A stretch of 11,670 bases of DNA. Source: Treponema sp. Its GTDB lineage: Bacteria; Spirochaetota; Spirochaetia; Treponematales; Breznakiellaceae. Every line of letters starts with the position of its first letter. Position 1 is the stretch's first letter. The translations under genes and the position numbers were made by a program. The notes under the pieces were generated by a model. It did no database searches. It was not told the origin of the DNA and saw nothing but the letters and a program-made list of their open reading frames with translations. The DNA lies in contig JAITSE010000035.1 in assembly GCA_031288005.1 (NCBI GenBank), positions 1 to 11,670 of the forward strand, written 5' to 3'. Shown here piece by piece: positions 1 to 6,308 of this stretch.

Positions 1-31
1 TGGAAAAAGCGGCAAACTAATTTCCCGCGGC

Positions 32-65
32 GCGTCCATCCCGCGTTTCGTTCCGGGACGGACGC
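32..65. other. imperfect 12-bp stem-loop
   Basis: Arms 32-43 and 54-65 are complementary over 12 bp with one A/C mismatch, around a 10-nt loop. The plus-strand side is followed by a moderately T-rich stretch (66-75), so it could be a weak terminator for a gene left of the window, or a remnant of the mobile DNA nearby. No clean U-tract is present. The rest of 1-156 shows no supportable gene. Confidence 0.35.
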
Positions 66-156
66 ATCTTGTCTTCCCAGGATATGCTAAAACAGTCCCG
101 GCATGAACGGTTTTAACGCCGATGATCCGCCGCGTAAATAGTTAGTAAGGATATTT

Positions 157-393
157 TCATACATATATTTCCGCCGCGAACGATATGCTATAATTTCCAT
201 CCGGTGGCTCATAGGCATCGTCGGTGTCGGAGCTGTTGCAATTTTTAGTCTGTTCCAATACTTGTTCAAAGACTTCTTCGTCCCTTTCCGGAGGATAGCC
301 GTTTTTGTATAAAAGGATGGTCATATCTTTGTTCAGCGTTTTTTTTATATCGCGGTAAATAGACCAGTCCGTGTATTGCGATTCATTATCCAT
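157..393 (-). pseudogene. C-terminal remnant of type I restriction subunit HsdR
   Basis: This reverse-strand frame encodes about 78 residues that resemble the extreme C-terminus of type I restriction endonuclease R subunits. The pattern there is a DW pair, a basic helix, the motif YGYPP and then a V-x-EQ helix. Here I see YTDW near residue 7, KNGYPP near residue 31 and VLEQT near residue 44. The frame is closed five codons upstream of the ATG at 393 by TAA, and no helicase or nuclease domain appears further upstream, so this is a fragment of a protein that is normally about 1000 residues. No HsdM or HsdS is present. About 30 residues after the VLEQ helix are not recognisable. The assignment rests on motif recall; an HMM search of the C-terminal domain would settle it. 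Confidence 0.6.
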
Positions 394-639
394 CAGCTTG
401 CAGAAAAATTACTTTCCAGCCATGGCCATCTGCTCACTTCACAGACAACAAGCAGGATATTCGCTGATTTGACGACAGAACAGAGGAAATGTTTTTTAAG
501 GCTGGGATAAAAACAGTATTACGCTGCGACAGCGTTTGTTGTGATGTCACTTCCATATCCTCATATTCCATCCTGATGCCCGGCGTAGAACGCGAATATA
601 ACCTATGAACAACTCTAATGATGCTGATCAGACGGATTC
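394..639. other. unassigned decayed intergenic DNA
   Basis: No frame on either strand gives a protein I recognise. The stretch lies between two degraded accessory genes and is probably debris from the transposase 3' half or the restriction gene. An open reverse frame (434-679) has no recognisable motif and no ribosome binding site. Confidence 0.4.
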
Positions 640-1258
640 CCGGGATTCCCGTAGACAGGGTAGCGGTAGACCTCCACAATGCGTGGTCTGGAGGGTTTCC
701 CGCCAGATGGGGATGGGATGTTTGAGGAGGTCCCCTGGTTTGGTGAGGTTTTTATCCTTCACAAAGCGAGGGCGGCCTTGTCTTTTTTTGAGAACGCGGT
801 CGATAGGCTTTCCCGCGAAAGCGAGTTTTTGGGCTGATGGTCAGGAGTTTATCCCTGATGGCGGGGGTGATACCAAAGGCGGGCCATCCGGCAATGAAGG
901 GCATTTGCGGGCGGATGAGGGGCCCGGAGCTGCGGAACGCAGGACTGACCGCATATATACCAGAAGCATCTTCAGATATGGCGGAGGGGAGGCGGTGACC
1001 TCATCGGTATAGATTTTTTGCCGTTCCGGCTTGCGGGTCTTTTTTTCAATGGGTTGAGTTTGAGCATCTTGCCCTTCACGATGAGCAGAGGTGTGGAGTC
1101 TCCGGCATATTGAGGATACGCAGGGCGTACTCCCCGCTTATATCCGGTGATAACCTGCATTTCGTTCAGCATGGCTGCTTTTTCTTTCCGTTTTCCGTTG
1201 TGAGAGTGGGAACGATATCCGGCAATGCTATTTTATTTTTCTTTCATAGATAAGCCAT
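640..1258 (-). pseudogene. frameshifted integrase-core (rve/DDE) transposase
   Basis: Conceptual reverse-strand translation across three frames rebuilds the N-terminal half of an integrase-core transposase. A ribosome binding site (CTCC on the plus strand, 1266-1269) precedes an ATG at 1258-1256, which meets TGA four codons later. The fragments then run in order: MLNEMQVITGYKR (from 1172), LLIVKGKMLKLN, IYTDEVTAS (about 1013-987), MPFIAGWPAFGITPAIRDKL (about 905-850), IDRVLKK, and TKPGDLLKHPIPIW (about 745-702), ending near an HCGG-like motif (about 680-670). In intact relatives this last motif leads into the first catalytic Asp of the DDE core. I see no catalytic core downstream, so the gene is both frameshifted and truncated. 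It was probably a complete insertion sequence once; terminal repeats were not found. Confidence 0.6.
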
Positions 1259-1370
1259 TATTGATCTCCGAGAACTGATACTCCCGGATAGTCTGCCTTG
1301 ATTTGGGTTGTTTTTCAAAATGCGGCGTGGTCTTTTCCAGCTTACATTTTCAATGAGGCAACGCGGAGTA

Positions 1371-1399
1371 TTGACAGCCGGTGTAGTCTGTAGTATTCT
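1371..1399 (+). promoter_or_regulatory. sigma-70-type promoter for the 1461 gene
   Basis: TTGACA (1371-1376) and TATTCT (1394-1399) are separated by exactly 17 bp. Transcription would start near 1406 and give a leader of about 55 nt before the ATG at 1461. No terminator of obvious strength separates it from rpsT, so it may also feed the downstream ribosomal and envelope genes. Confidence 0.7.
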
Positions 1400-1460
1400 A
1401 TATCCAGGTCATTGACCAGAATTTTTAGGCTCAGGTTTTAACCTCAGAGGAGATTGAATT

Positions 1461-1631
1461 ATGGCCCAGGCCAGTAAAAACTCACGGACAACCAGTGCGA
1501 CTCAGAAGTTTTTTTGTTCGTGTGGTGGAGAAATTAAAATGAAGATAATTTTTGACCGGGGCAAGGTCAAAAACCTGGCGGAATGTGAAAAGTGTAAAAG
1601 AACAGAACGTAGGCCCTCGGATTTTAAGTAA
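1461..1631 (+). CDS. small zinc-ribbon-like protein, 56 aa
   Basis: This short gene has an ATG start preceded by GAGGAG (1447-1452, 8-nt spacing) and a good promoter at 1371-1399, which together make it convincing despite its size. The product is basic and has four cysteines in two knuckles, CSC at residues 19-21 and CEKC at residues 42-45, so a single-zinc ribbon is likely. Between them is a strand-rich segment (EIKMKIIFDRGKVKNL). The C-terminus (RTERRPSDFK) is charged. I do not know a named family; I have an impression of similar short proteins in other treponemes. The cysteine pattern resembles L31, L33 or L36-type ribosomal zinc ribbons, and the gene sits upstream of rpsT, so a nucleic-acid or ribosome-associated role is a reasonable inference and no more. 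Confidence 0.75.
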   Translation: MAQASKNSRTTSATQKFFCSCGGEIKMKIIFDRGKVKNLAECEKCKRTERRPSDFK

Positions 1632-1636
1632 ACGGC

Positions 1637-1664
1637 CCGTACGATAGATTTGTACGGCTTTGCT
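1637..1664 (+). terminator. weak terminator-like hairpin
   Basis: CCGTAC (1637-1642) pairs with GTACGG (1652-1657) over a 9-nt loop, five bases after the small gene's stop codon, and is followed by the T-rich run CTTTGCTTATT. The stem is short and the T-tract is interrupted, so termination would be partial at best. Confidence 0.35.
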
Positions 1665-1735
1665 TATTGAAGCATGGCCTGACTTCCTTGCAGCCACTCC
1701 GGGCAGGGGAGGACGTTAGTTTTTATTCGCAGCGA

Positions 1736-1914
1736 AGGGTTTAATACCCAAGAACCCGCTTGCGCGGGAGAGATTTATGGCGGTTATTTGGGAGCAAGCT
1801 CTCTTGGTATTAAACCCTCAGAAATAAAGTTTCTGCGAGTCTAACCGCCACTGAAGAACAATATACCCCGTCCTTCAGAGCGGAGTTGTTGATTCGTATT
1901 GAGGGTTTAATACC
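1736..1914. repeat. three-copy GGGTTTAATACC repeat with inverted arms
   Basis: AGGGTTTAATACC occurs at 1736-1748 and 1902-1914 and, inverted, at 1806-1818. The first and second copies form a long hairpin; the arms extend by AAGA/TCTT after one bulged C. The roughly 57 nt between them holds smaller hairpins (CCCGC-TTGC-GCGGG near 1755; GAGC-AA-GCTC near 1791). Between the second and third copies, CTGAAG and CTTCAG near 1850-1880 pair, with a further CCGC/GCGG match. The unit lies in the gap before rpsT. It could be a miniature mobile element, a dispersed repeat or a structured leader. Confidence 0.55.
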
Positions 1915-1999
1915 TGCCGTAAACTTATTTGCGACTCTACGGCGGGGTTGGTTGATTAAATTCACGGTCTGTTTAGGGCCTATACTTGGAGGTTTTCTT

Positions 2000-2275
2000 T
2001 TGTCAGGTAAAATAAGTTCCGCTGAAAAGCGACACAGGCAGAGCGAGGAGCGCAGGCTCCGAAACAGGGCGGTGAAAAGCGCCGTTAGAACAAGCGTAAA
2101 AAAATTTGTTGCATTGGCGCGGCAAAAGGACGCTGTGGCTTCCGAAGCGGCGCTCAAGGATATGATCAAAAAAATTGACGCCGCCGCCGGAAAGGGAGTT
2201 GTCAAAAAAAACGCGGCGGCCCGCAAAAAATCAAGGATGCAGCGTCTTTTTAATTTACTCAAAGCGGCGCAATAG
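2000..2275 (+). CDS. rpsT: 30S ribosomal protein S20, TTG start
   Basis: S20 binds 16S rRNA early in small-subunit assembly. The 91-residue product begins MSGKISSAEKRHRQ and continues with the family's long basic helices (RRLRNRAVKSAVRTSVKKF at 18-36; KKNAAARKKSRM at 69-80), ending in a short hydrophobic tail. Length is normal for the family (about 87-90). The reading frame is open upstream to an ATG at 1886, but the extra 38 residues do not match S20. TTG at 2000 has GGAGG at 1988-1992 with 7-nt spacing, so it is the start. HU follows after 23 bp, consistent with cotranscription. No clear promoter is seen just upstream; transcription may come from 1371 or from within the repeat region. Confidence 0.93.
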   Translation: MSGKISSAEKRHRQSEERRLRNRAVKSAVRTSVKKFVALARQKDAVASEAALKDMIKKIDAAAGKGVVKKNAAARKKSRMQRLFNLLKAAQ

Positions 2276-2298
2276 CGGCGGACCTTTGAGAGAGCAAA

Positions 2299-2643
2299 AT
2301 GGCGGCAAAAAAACTTACGAAGGCTGATATTATTGACTCTTTATATGAAAGTACCGGAATGAACCGTAAAGAAATACGGACTGTCAGCGATCTTTTTCTC
2401 AAAGAGATTAAAGATTCCCTGACTCGCGGGGTATGTGTGGAAATACGTGGTTTTGGAACTTTTGAAGTGCGTATCCGCAAGGGCCGCGAAAAAGCCCGGA
2501 ATCCCAGGACGGGTAAACCTGTTTTCGTACATTCCCACGGTATCGCCGCGTTCAGGCCTGGAAGAGAGTTGAAGCATGATGTCTGGAATATTGCCGTACC
2601 TAGCGTTTCAGAACCCGGTGAAAGCGGCGGCGCCGAGACATGA
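2299..2643 (+). CDS. hup: HU-family nucleoid DNA-binding protein
   Basis: HU proteins form dimers that bend and compact DNA. The 114-residue product has the N-terminal helical dimerisation part (LTKADIIDSLYESTGMNRKE, 6-25), the strand motif EIRGFGTFEV (48-57), the DNA-gripping arm with RNPRTGKPV (68-76), and the closing AAFRPGREL (83-91). That covers the whole canonical fold of about 90 residues. The remaining tail of about 23 residues is acidic and Ser/Gly-rich and unusual for a minimal HU. The start follows a purine-rich GAGAGAG ribosome binding site. The stop overlaps the lnt start (ATGA, 2640-2643), indicating translational coupling. Whether it is HU or an IHF-like variant cannot be told from the sequence alone. 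Confidence 0.92.
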   Translation: MAAKKLTKADIIDSLYESTGMNRKEIRTVSDLFLKEIKDSLTRGVCVEIRGFGTFEVRIRKGREKARNPRTGKPVFVHSHGIAAFRPGRELKHDVWNIAVPSVSEPGESGGAET

Positions 2644-4283
2644 AACTTGCCGGGCGCGGCGGACAGCTTAGGACTTTTCCGGTTTATTTGGCGGCGGTTT
2701 TAGCCGCTTCCCTGTTGTTTGCCGGTTCTTTCCCCAATTTGCTTTTTGAAAACGGCGTCCCCCTTTTGGCCTGGATTGCCTATGTCCCTATTTTTTGGGT
2801 GATTTCTCAGACCGGTGTCTGGGCCTGTGCCTTCTGGGGCGCCCTCTACGGTTATACAGCCTACAGCATCTTCAACTACTGGCTCAGCGTATTTCATCCT
2901 CTGGCGGGCCTCATTGTGGGGATCATTTATCTTGTCTATTTCGCCTTTCTTTTTCCGGTCCTTAAACTTGTCCTTATCCTTTTTCCCCGGCGGGGCTATC
3001 TGATTCAGTGGATCGTCTGGATGGCCTATGAATATCTGCGGACCCAAGGCTTTCTAGGTTATTCCTACGGCGTCACCGGCTACTCCCAGTGGACGGTCCT
3101 CCCGGTGCTGCAAATTGCCGCTATATTCGGGGTGTGGGGTGTTTCCGCGCTAACGGTGTTTCCTTCGTCTTTTTTGGCTGCTGCTTTCGGCGGGGAGTTT
3201 TCTACCCTCGCCGGTTTGGCTGCCAGGGCCAGGGACTTTTTCAGACGCGAGCGCATACCCGCCTTAATCTGGCTTGCCACCCTTGCGGGGACCCTGATCT
3301 ACGGTTTTATTTCCCCGGTGGATTATTCGGAGGCGAAGAAGGCTAGAATCGCCTTGATCCAGCACAATACCGATCCTTGGCTGGGAGGTATGTCTCAATA
3401 CCGGGAGAATTACCGTATCCTAAAGCGGCTCTCCCAAGAAGCCCTGGCCGTTGATCCCGGGCCTGACCTTGTGGTTTGGTCAGAGACCGCCTTTGTTCCC
3501 CGTATTTACTGGCATACCACTTACCGGACGGATCAAGAATCCTATGTCCTGGTGCGGGAGCTGCTGGATTTCCTCGCTGAGCAGGATGTCCCTTTTGTAA
3601 TCGGAAACGACGATGCCCGAAGGCGGATGTCCCAGGACGGGAAGTGGGAGCAGATAGATTACAATGCGGCGATCCTTTATGACCGAGGGGATGAGGCGGG
3701 GATATACCGCAAACTGCGCCTCGTTCCCTTTACCGAGTCTTTTCCCTATGAAAAACAGTTACCCTGGATATACGAGGCTTTGCTGAAGGCGGACACCCAT
3801 TTCTGGGAAAAAGGTGAAAAAGCGGCGGTTTTTAACGCCGGCGGCTTTAAATTTTCGACCCCCATCTGTTTTGAGGATACCTTTGGCAGTCTTTCCAGGG
3901 AATTCGTGAGAAACGGGGCGGAAGTCATCGTGAACCTTTCCAACGACGCTTGGTCCCGGAGCCTTCCCGCCCAAAACCAGCATCTCTCTATGGCGGTATT
4001 CCGGGCGGTGGAAACCCGCCGGGCCATGGTACGGTCTACCGCGTCAGGCCAGACCTGCGGCATAGATCCCAATGGGAAAATCCTTGCCATGGCGCCGCCT
4101 TTTGCAATGACCTGGCTTACCGTGGAAGTTCCGGTTTTTACGGAGACTTCCATTTATACCCGCTACGGCGATATTTTGGCGCAATTATTTCTTTTGGCGG
4201 CGCTTGTCATATTGCCGGCAGGCGCCGGGAGGTTTATAATGTTAAGGATCCGAAATAAAAGAAACCAACGAGGGCAATTATGA
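2640..4283 (+). CDS. lnt: apolipoprotein N-acyltransferase
   Basis: Lnt moves an acyl chain from phospholipid to the N-terminal cysteine of diacylated lipoproteins in the inner membrane, the last step of lipoprotein maturation before Lol sorting. The 547-residue product has the usual layout: a membrane region with several hydrophobic segments (about 13-30, 40-60, 89-117, 152-180, 206-224), a periplasmic nitrilase domain (about 233-500) and a final hydrophobic segment (511-530). The Glu-Lys-Cys triad is visible: E282 in VVWSETAF, K358 in YRKLRLVPF, C410 in TPICFED. NLSNDAW (432-438) and HLSMAVFRAVETRR (448-461) are also typical. Length is slightly above the E. coli enzyme (512). The gene is coupled to HU upstream and to the response regulator downstream by 4-bp ATGA overlaps. 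Confidence 0.95.
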   Translation: MKLAGRGGQLRTFPVYLAAVLAASLLFAGSFPNLLFENGVPLLAWIAYVPIFWVISQTGVWACAFWGALYGYTAYSIFNYWLSVFHPLAGLIVGIIYLVYFAFLFPVLKLVLILFPRRGYLIQWIVWMAYEYLRTQGFLGYSYGVTGYSQWTVLPVLQIAAIFGVWGVSALTVFPSSFLAAAFGGEFSTLAGLAARARDFFRRERIPALIWLATLAGTLIYGFISPVDYSEAKKARIALIQHNTDPWLGGMSQYRENYRILKRLSQEALAVDPGPDLVVWSETAFVPRIYWHTTYRTDQESYVLVRELLDFLAEQDVPFVIGNDDARRRMSQDGKWEQIDYNAAILYDRGDEAGIYRKLRLVPFTESFPYEKQLPWIYEALLKADTHFWEKGEKAAVFNAGGFKFSTPICFEDTFGSLSREFVRNGAEVIVNLSNDAWSRSLPAQNQHLSMAVFRAVETRRAMVRSTASGQTCGIDPNGKILAMAPPFAMTWLTVEVPVFTETSIYTRYGDILAQLFLLAALVILPAGAGRFIMLRIRNKRNQRGQL

Positions 4284-5008
4284 ATTCCCGGAAGAAGATA
4301 CTCATTATTGATGATGAACAGATAAATCTTGATTTTTTTGACGTTATGCTTTCTAAACTGGGCTTTGTCGTGGAAAAAGCGGCGGATGGAGAAGATGGCC
4401 TGGAAAAAGTCAGGCGCTTTTTTCCGGATCTCATCATATTGGACAATATCATGCCCAATATGTCAGGCTGGGAATTGACAAAAATTTTGAAAAAAGAGCC
4501 TAAATTCCGGGAAATTCCTATCATAATGCTTTCAGCTCTGGACGACGTTAAGGACAAGGTTGAGGGTTTTGAGTTGGGAGTGGATGATTACATTACAAAA
4601 CCCTTTAACTTTTCTGAGGTTTTAGCCCGGATCAGAGCAGTATTGAGGAACCGGGAGCTTTTTCGGCAGATCATTGTCCGTGAATCCCGGATGGCCCTGG
4701 CGGAGGAATTATGGCGCGATATGAAAAATGATATGCTGAGTTTCGCTAAAACTATTGATGAATTAGATGCGTTTATCAATCAAATTTTTCAAACCCCGGT
4801 TTCTCAAAGCGGCGGGGCGATCAATAAAAATACGACGCCTCGTTTTCTGGAAATGGTAAGGGAGAGGACCGGCTTAGCGAAAAAGGCCGTTTCGGAACTG
4901 GATGCCCGGATTGAAAGGACCGTCAGGGAATGGGAAAACCTCAAACAGCAGGAGATCGGCATACAGGCTCTGGAACAACAGATACGCAAATCGCCGCATC
5001 AGGAATAA
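4280..5008 (+). CDS. response regulator, receiver plus coiled-coil domain
   Basis: Residues 5-122 are a complete phosphoacceptor receiver domain: acidic pair D11-D12, phosphorylation site D55 in ILDNIMP, the Ser of the switch at S85 in MLSALDD, and K107 in TKPF. Residues 125-242 are charged, helical and probably coiled-coil, with no helix-turn-helix, GGDEF, HD-GYP or methylesterase motif. It is therefore unlikely to be a classical transcription factor and may act by protein contact. No histidine kinase is in the window. The start overlaps the lnt stop (ATGA, 4280-4283), with GAGGG just upstream. The bactofilin gene follows after 31 bp, so a role in envelope or cytoskeletal control is possible but is inference only. 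Confidence 0.9.
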   Translation: MNSRKKILIIDDEQINLDFFDVMLSKLGFVVEKAADGEDGLEKVRRFFPDLIILDNIMPNMSGWELTKILKKEPKFREIPIIMLSALDDVKDKVEGFELGVDDYITKPFNFSEVLARIRAVLRNRELFRQIIVRESRMALAEELWRDMKNDMLSFAKTIDELDAFINQIFQTPVSQSGGAINKNTTPRFLEMVRERTGLAKKAVSELDARIERTVREWENLKQQEIGIQALEQQIRKSPHQE

Positions 5009-5039
5009 GCAAGAAGCGGGTTAAAATGGCAGGACGATA

Positions 5040-5462
5040 ATGGCAAAACACGAAAGAAGGCTAAGGGACAGTGAAGCGACCGTGTTTTTCGGAAGCGGCA
5101 CTAGTTTTAACGGACTTCTCCGTTTTGAGGAAGCTCTTTGCATCCAGGGAAAATTCACGGGAACCATTGAAGCTAAGGGATCTCTCATCGTTGATCGCGG
5201 GGCGGTGGTAGAAGCGGATCATATTTCGGTAACTTCCCTTACGGTGTTTGGGACCGTAATAGGCGAAGTACACGCTTTAGACAAGATAGATATGATGAGC
5301 GGCGCCGAGGTCAGGGGAGATATGACTTCAGTCCGCCTTCGTATCGCTGACGGCGTTCTCTTTGAGGGACAGTGCTATATGACCAATGTAGAAAAAGAAG
5401 TGGAGATCTTCTCCCGGCCTACGGAAGAGATTAAGACTGAATTACAGCGGCTTAATGACTGA
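5040..5462 (+). CDS. bactofilin-family cytoskeletal protein
   Basis: Bactofilins polymerise without nucleotide into filaments that scaffold cell-shape or envelope machinery. The 140-residue product has a short charged N-terminal tail (1-15) and then the right-handed beta-helix core (about 17-120). The core shows the expected repeating G/V/I turns: FNGLLRFEEALCIQGKFTG, then GSLIVDRGAVVEADHISV, then LTVFGTVIGEVHALDKIDM and AEVRGDMTSVRLRIADGVLFEG. The C-terminal tail (121-140) is charged. No membrane segment is seen. The start has AGGA at 5031-5034. An alternative upstream ATG at 5025 meets a stop after four codons. The stop overlaps the next gene by 8 bp. Confidence 0.9.
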   Translation: MAKHERRLRDSEATVFFGSGTSFNGLLRFEEALCIQGKFTGTIEAKGSLIVDRGAVVEADHISVTSLTVFGTVIGEVHALDKIDMMSGAEVRGDMTSVRLRIADGVLFEGQCYMTNVEKEVEIFSRPTEEIKTELQRLND

Positions 5463-5973
5463 GGCCGGGGATATTATCCGAGGCGCGGAAACGGCGGGAT
5501 TGAAAATCGTAACGGCCGAATCTTGCACCGCGGGTCTGACGGCGGATCTCTTGGCTTCCACGCCGGGGGCTTCCAGGGTGCTCTGGGGAGGCTTTGTCTG
5601 CTATACACCTGAGGCCAAAGCACGTATGCTGGGTATAGAAAAAAGCTTTCTGGAGAAATACGGCTTGGTGAGCCGTGAGACCGCTATGGCTATGGCGGAA
5701 AGCGCCTTGGAACAGAGCGGCGCGGATCTTGCGGTCTCCGTGACAGGTCTGGCAGGTCCTGATGGAGACGGTTCCGGCGTTCCGGTAGGAACAGTCTGGA
5801 TAGGCGCGGCCCTCAGGGGAGGAGAATGTGAAGCTCTGGCGTATTTTTATACAGGTTCCCGGCAGGAGATCCGCCGGGCCGCCGCCCGGGAATCCCTGAA
5901 CGTCCTGGGCCGCCGCCTGGAATTCTGCTTGGGAAAAAGCCGGGTGAATGGCATAAACCCGGAATTTTTTTAG
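5455..5973 (+). CDS. pncC: stand-alone CinA C-terminal domain, NMN amidohydrolase-like
   Basis: The 172-residue product corresponds to the CinA C-terminal (PncC) domain alone. Members deamidate nicotinamide mononucleotide to nicotinate mononucleotide for NAD recycling. Visible signatures are TAESCTAGL (20-28, with the expected Ser/Cys/Thr cluster), the loop around GGFVCYTPEAK (45-55) and VSVTGLAGPDGDG (94-106). The N-terminal MoCF-like domain of full-length CinA is absent; such single-domain forms are common, so this is not truncation. The ATG at 5455 lies inside the bactofilin stop (ATGACTGA), so translation is probably coupled. Its last codons form part of an intrinsic terminator, which makes it the likely last gene of the operon. 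Activity is inferred from family only. Confidence 0.88.
   Translation: MTEAGDIIRGAETAGLKIVTAESCTAGLTADLLASTPGASRVLWGGFVCYTPEAKARMLGIEKSFLEKYGLVSRETAMAMAESALEQSGADLAVSVTGLAGPDGDGSGVPVGTVWIGAALRGGECEALAYFYTGSRQEIRRAAARESLNVLGRRLEFCLGKSRVNGINPEFF
5940..5971 (+). terminator. intrinsic terminator within the cinA 3' end
   Basis: CCGGGT (5940-5945) pairs with ACCCGG (5957-5962) across an 11-nt loop and is followed by AA and seven T residues (5965-5971). The T-tract runs into the TAG stop codon. It separates the lnt-bactofilin-cinA transcript from the rho promoter 38 bp downstream. Confidence 0.7.
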
Positions 5974-6008
5974 ATTACCGCGGAATTTCAATTTAGGCGG
6001 AGAGTCTA

Positions 6009-6037
6009 TTGACACGAAGTTTTCTAATTGATAAAAT
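6009..6037 (+). promoter_or_regulatory. sigma-70-type promoter for rho
   Basis: TTGACA (6009-6014) and TAAAAT (6032-6037) are separated by exactly 17 bp, within AT-rich DNA. Transcription would start near 6044, leaving a leader of about 265 nt before the rho start. Confidence 0.8.
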
Positions 6038-6043
6038 AAAACA

Positions 6044-6308
6044 AGATACTATAAAAAATTTAACGTGGCGCCGGGATACGCGCTTCGTTTTTTGGATGTT
6101 AAAAAAATACCTGACAGGATAATGAATACGTTTGAAAATATGTGAGATTTTATGTCCCGCTTTTTCCAGGTATGCGGTATTCCGTAAATGGACTTAGCTC
6201 GTGAAATTTATCAGAAGAAGACAGATTTTAAAAACAACAATCCAAAACAAAAATTTGCCGGTTCGACCGGAGCTAATTTGATAGGGGGAGACATCCCCAG
6301 GGGAGAAA
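6044..6308 (+). promoter_or_regulatory. long rho leader with attenuator-like hairpin
   Basis: About 20 nt after the predicted start site, AACGTGGCGC (6062-6071) can pair with GCGCTTCGTT (6080-6089), with two central mismatched positions and an 8-nt loop, followed by a six-T run (6088-6093). This looks like a premature terminator. Further down are a small stem CCGGT-TCG-ACCGG (6259-6271) and the run CCCC (6295-6298). The latter could pair with either GGGGG at 6284-6288 or GGGG at 6300-6303 in the ribosome binding site. Two mini-ORFs (6122-6145 and 6152-6187) lack good ribosome binding sites. Long regulated leaders are known for rho in other bacteria; function here is inferred. Confidence 0.45.

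Noticed and set aside
605..1012. Forward-strand 135-aa protein
   Set aside because: It is antisense to the decayed transposase, has no ribosome binding site and shows biased low-complexity composition.
972..1172. TnpB-like fragment on the reverse strand
   Set aside because: The LLIVKGKMLK segment briefly suggested TnpB, but the flanking fragments in order fit an integrase-core transposase better.
1632..1735. tRNA or other RNA gene after the small zinc-ribbon gene
   Set aside because: No cloverleaf can be drawn; only a short hairpin is present.
1886..1999. Longer S20 start at the upstream ATG
   Set aside because: The extra 38 residues do not match S20, while TTG at 2000 has an ideal GGAGG and starts at the family's N-terminus.
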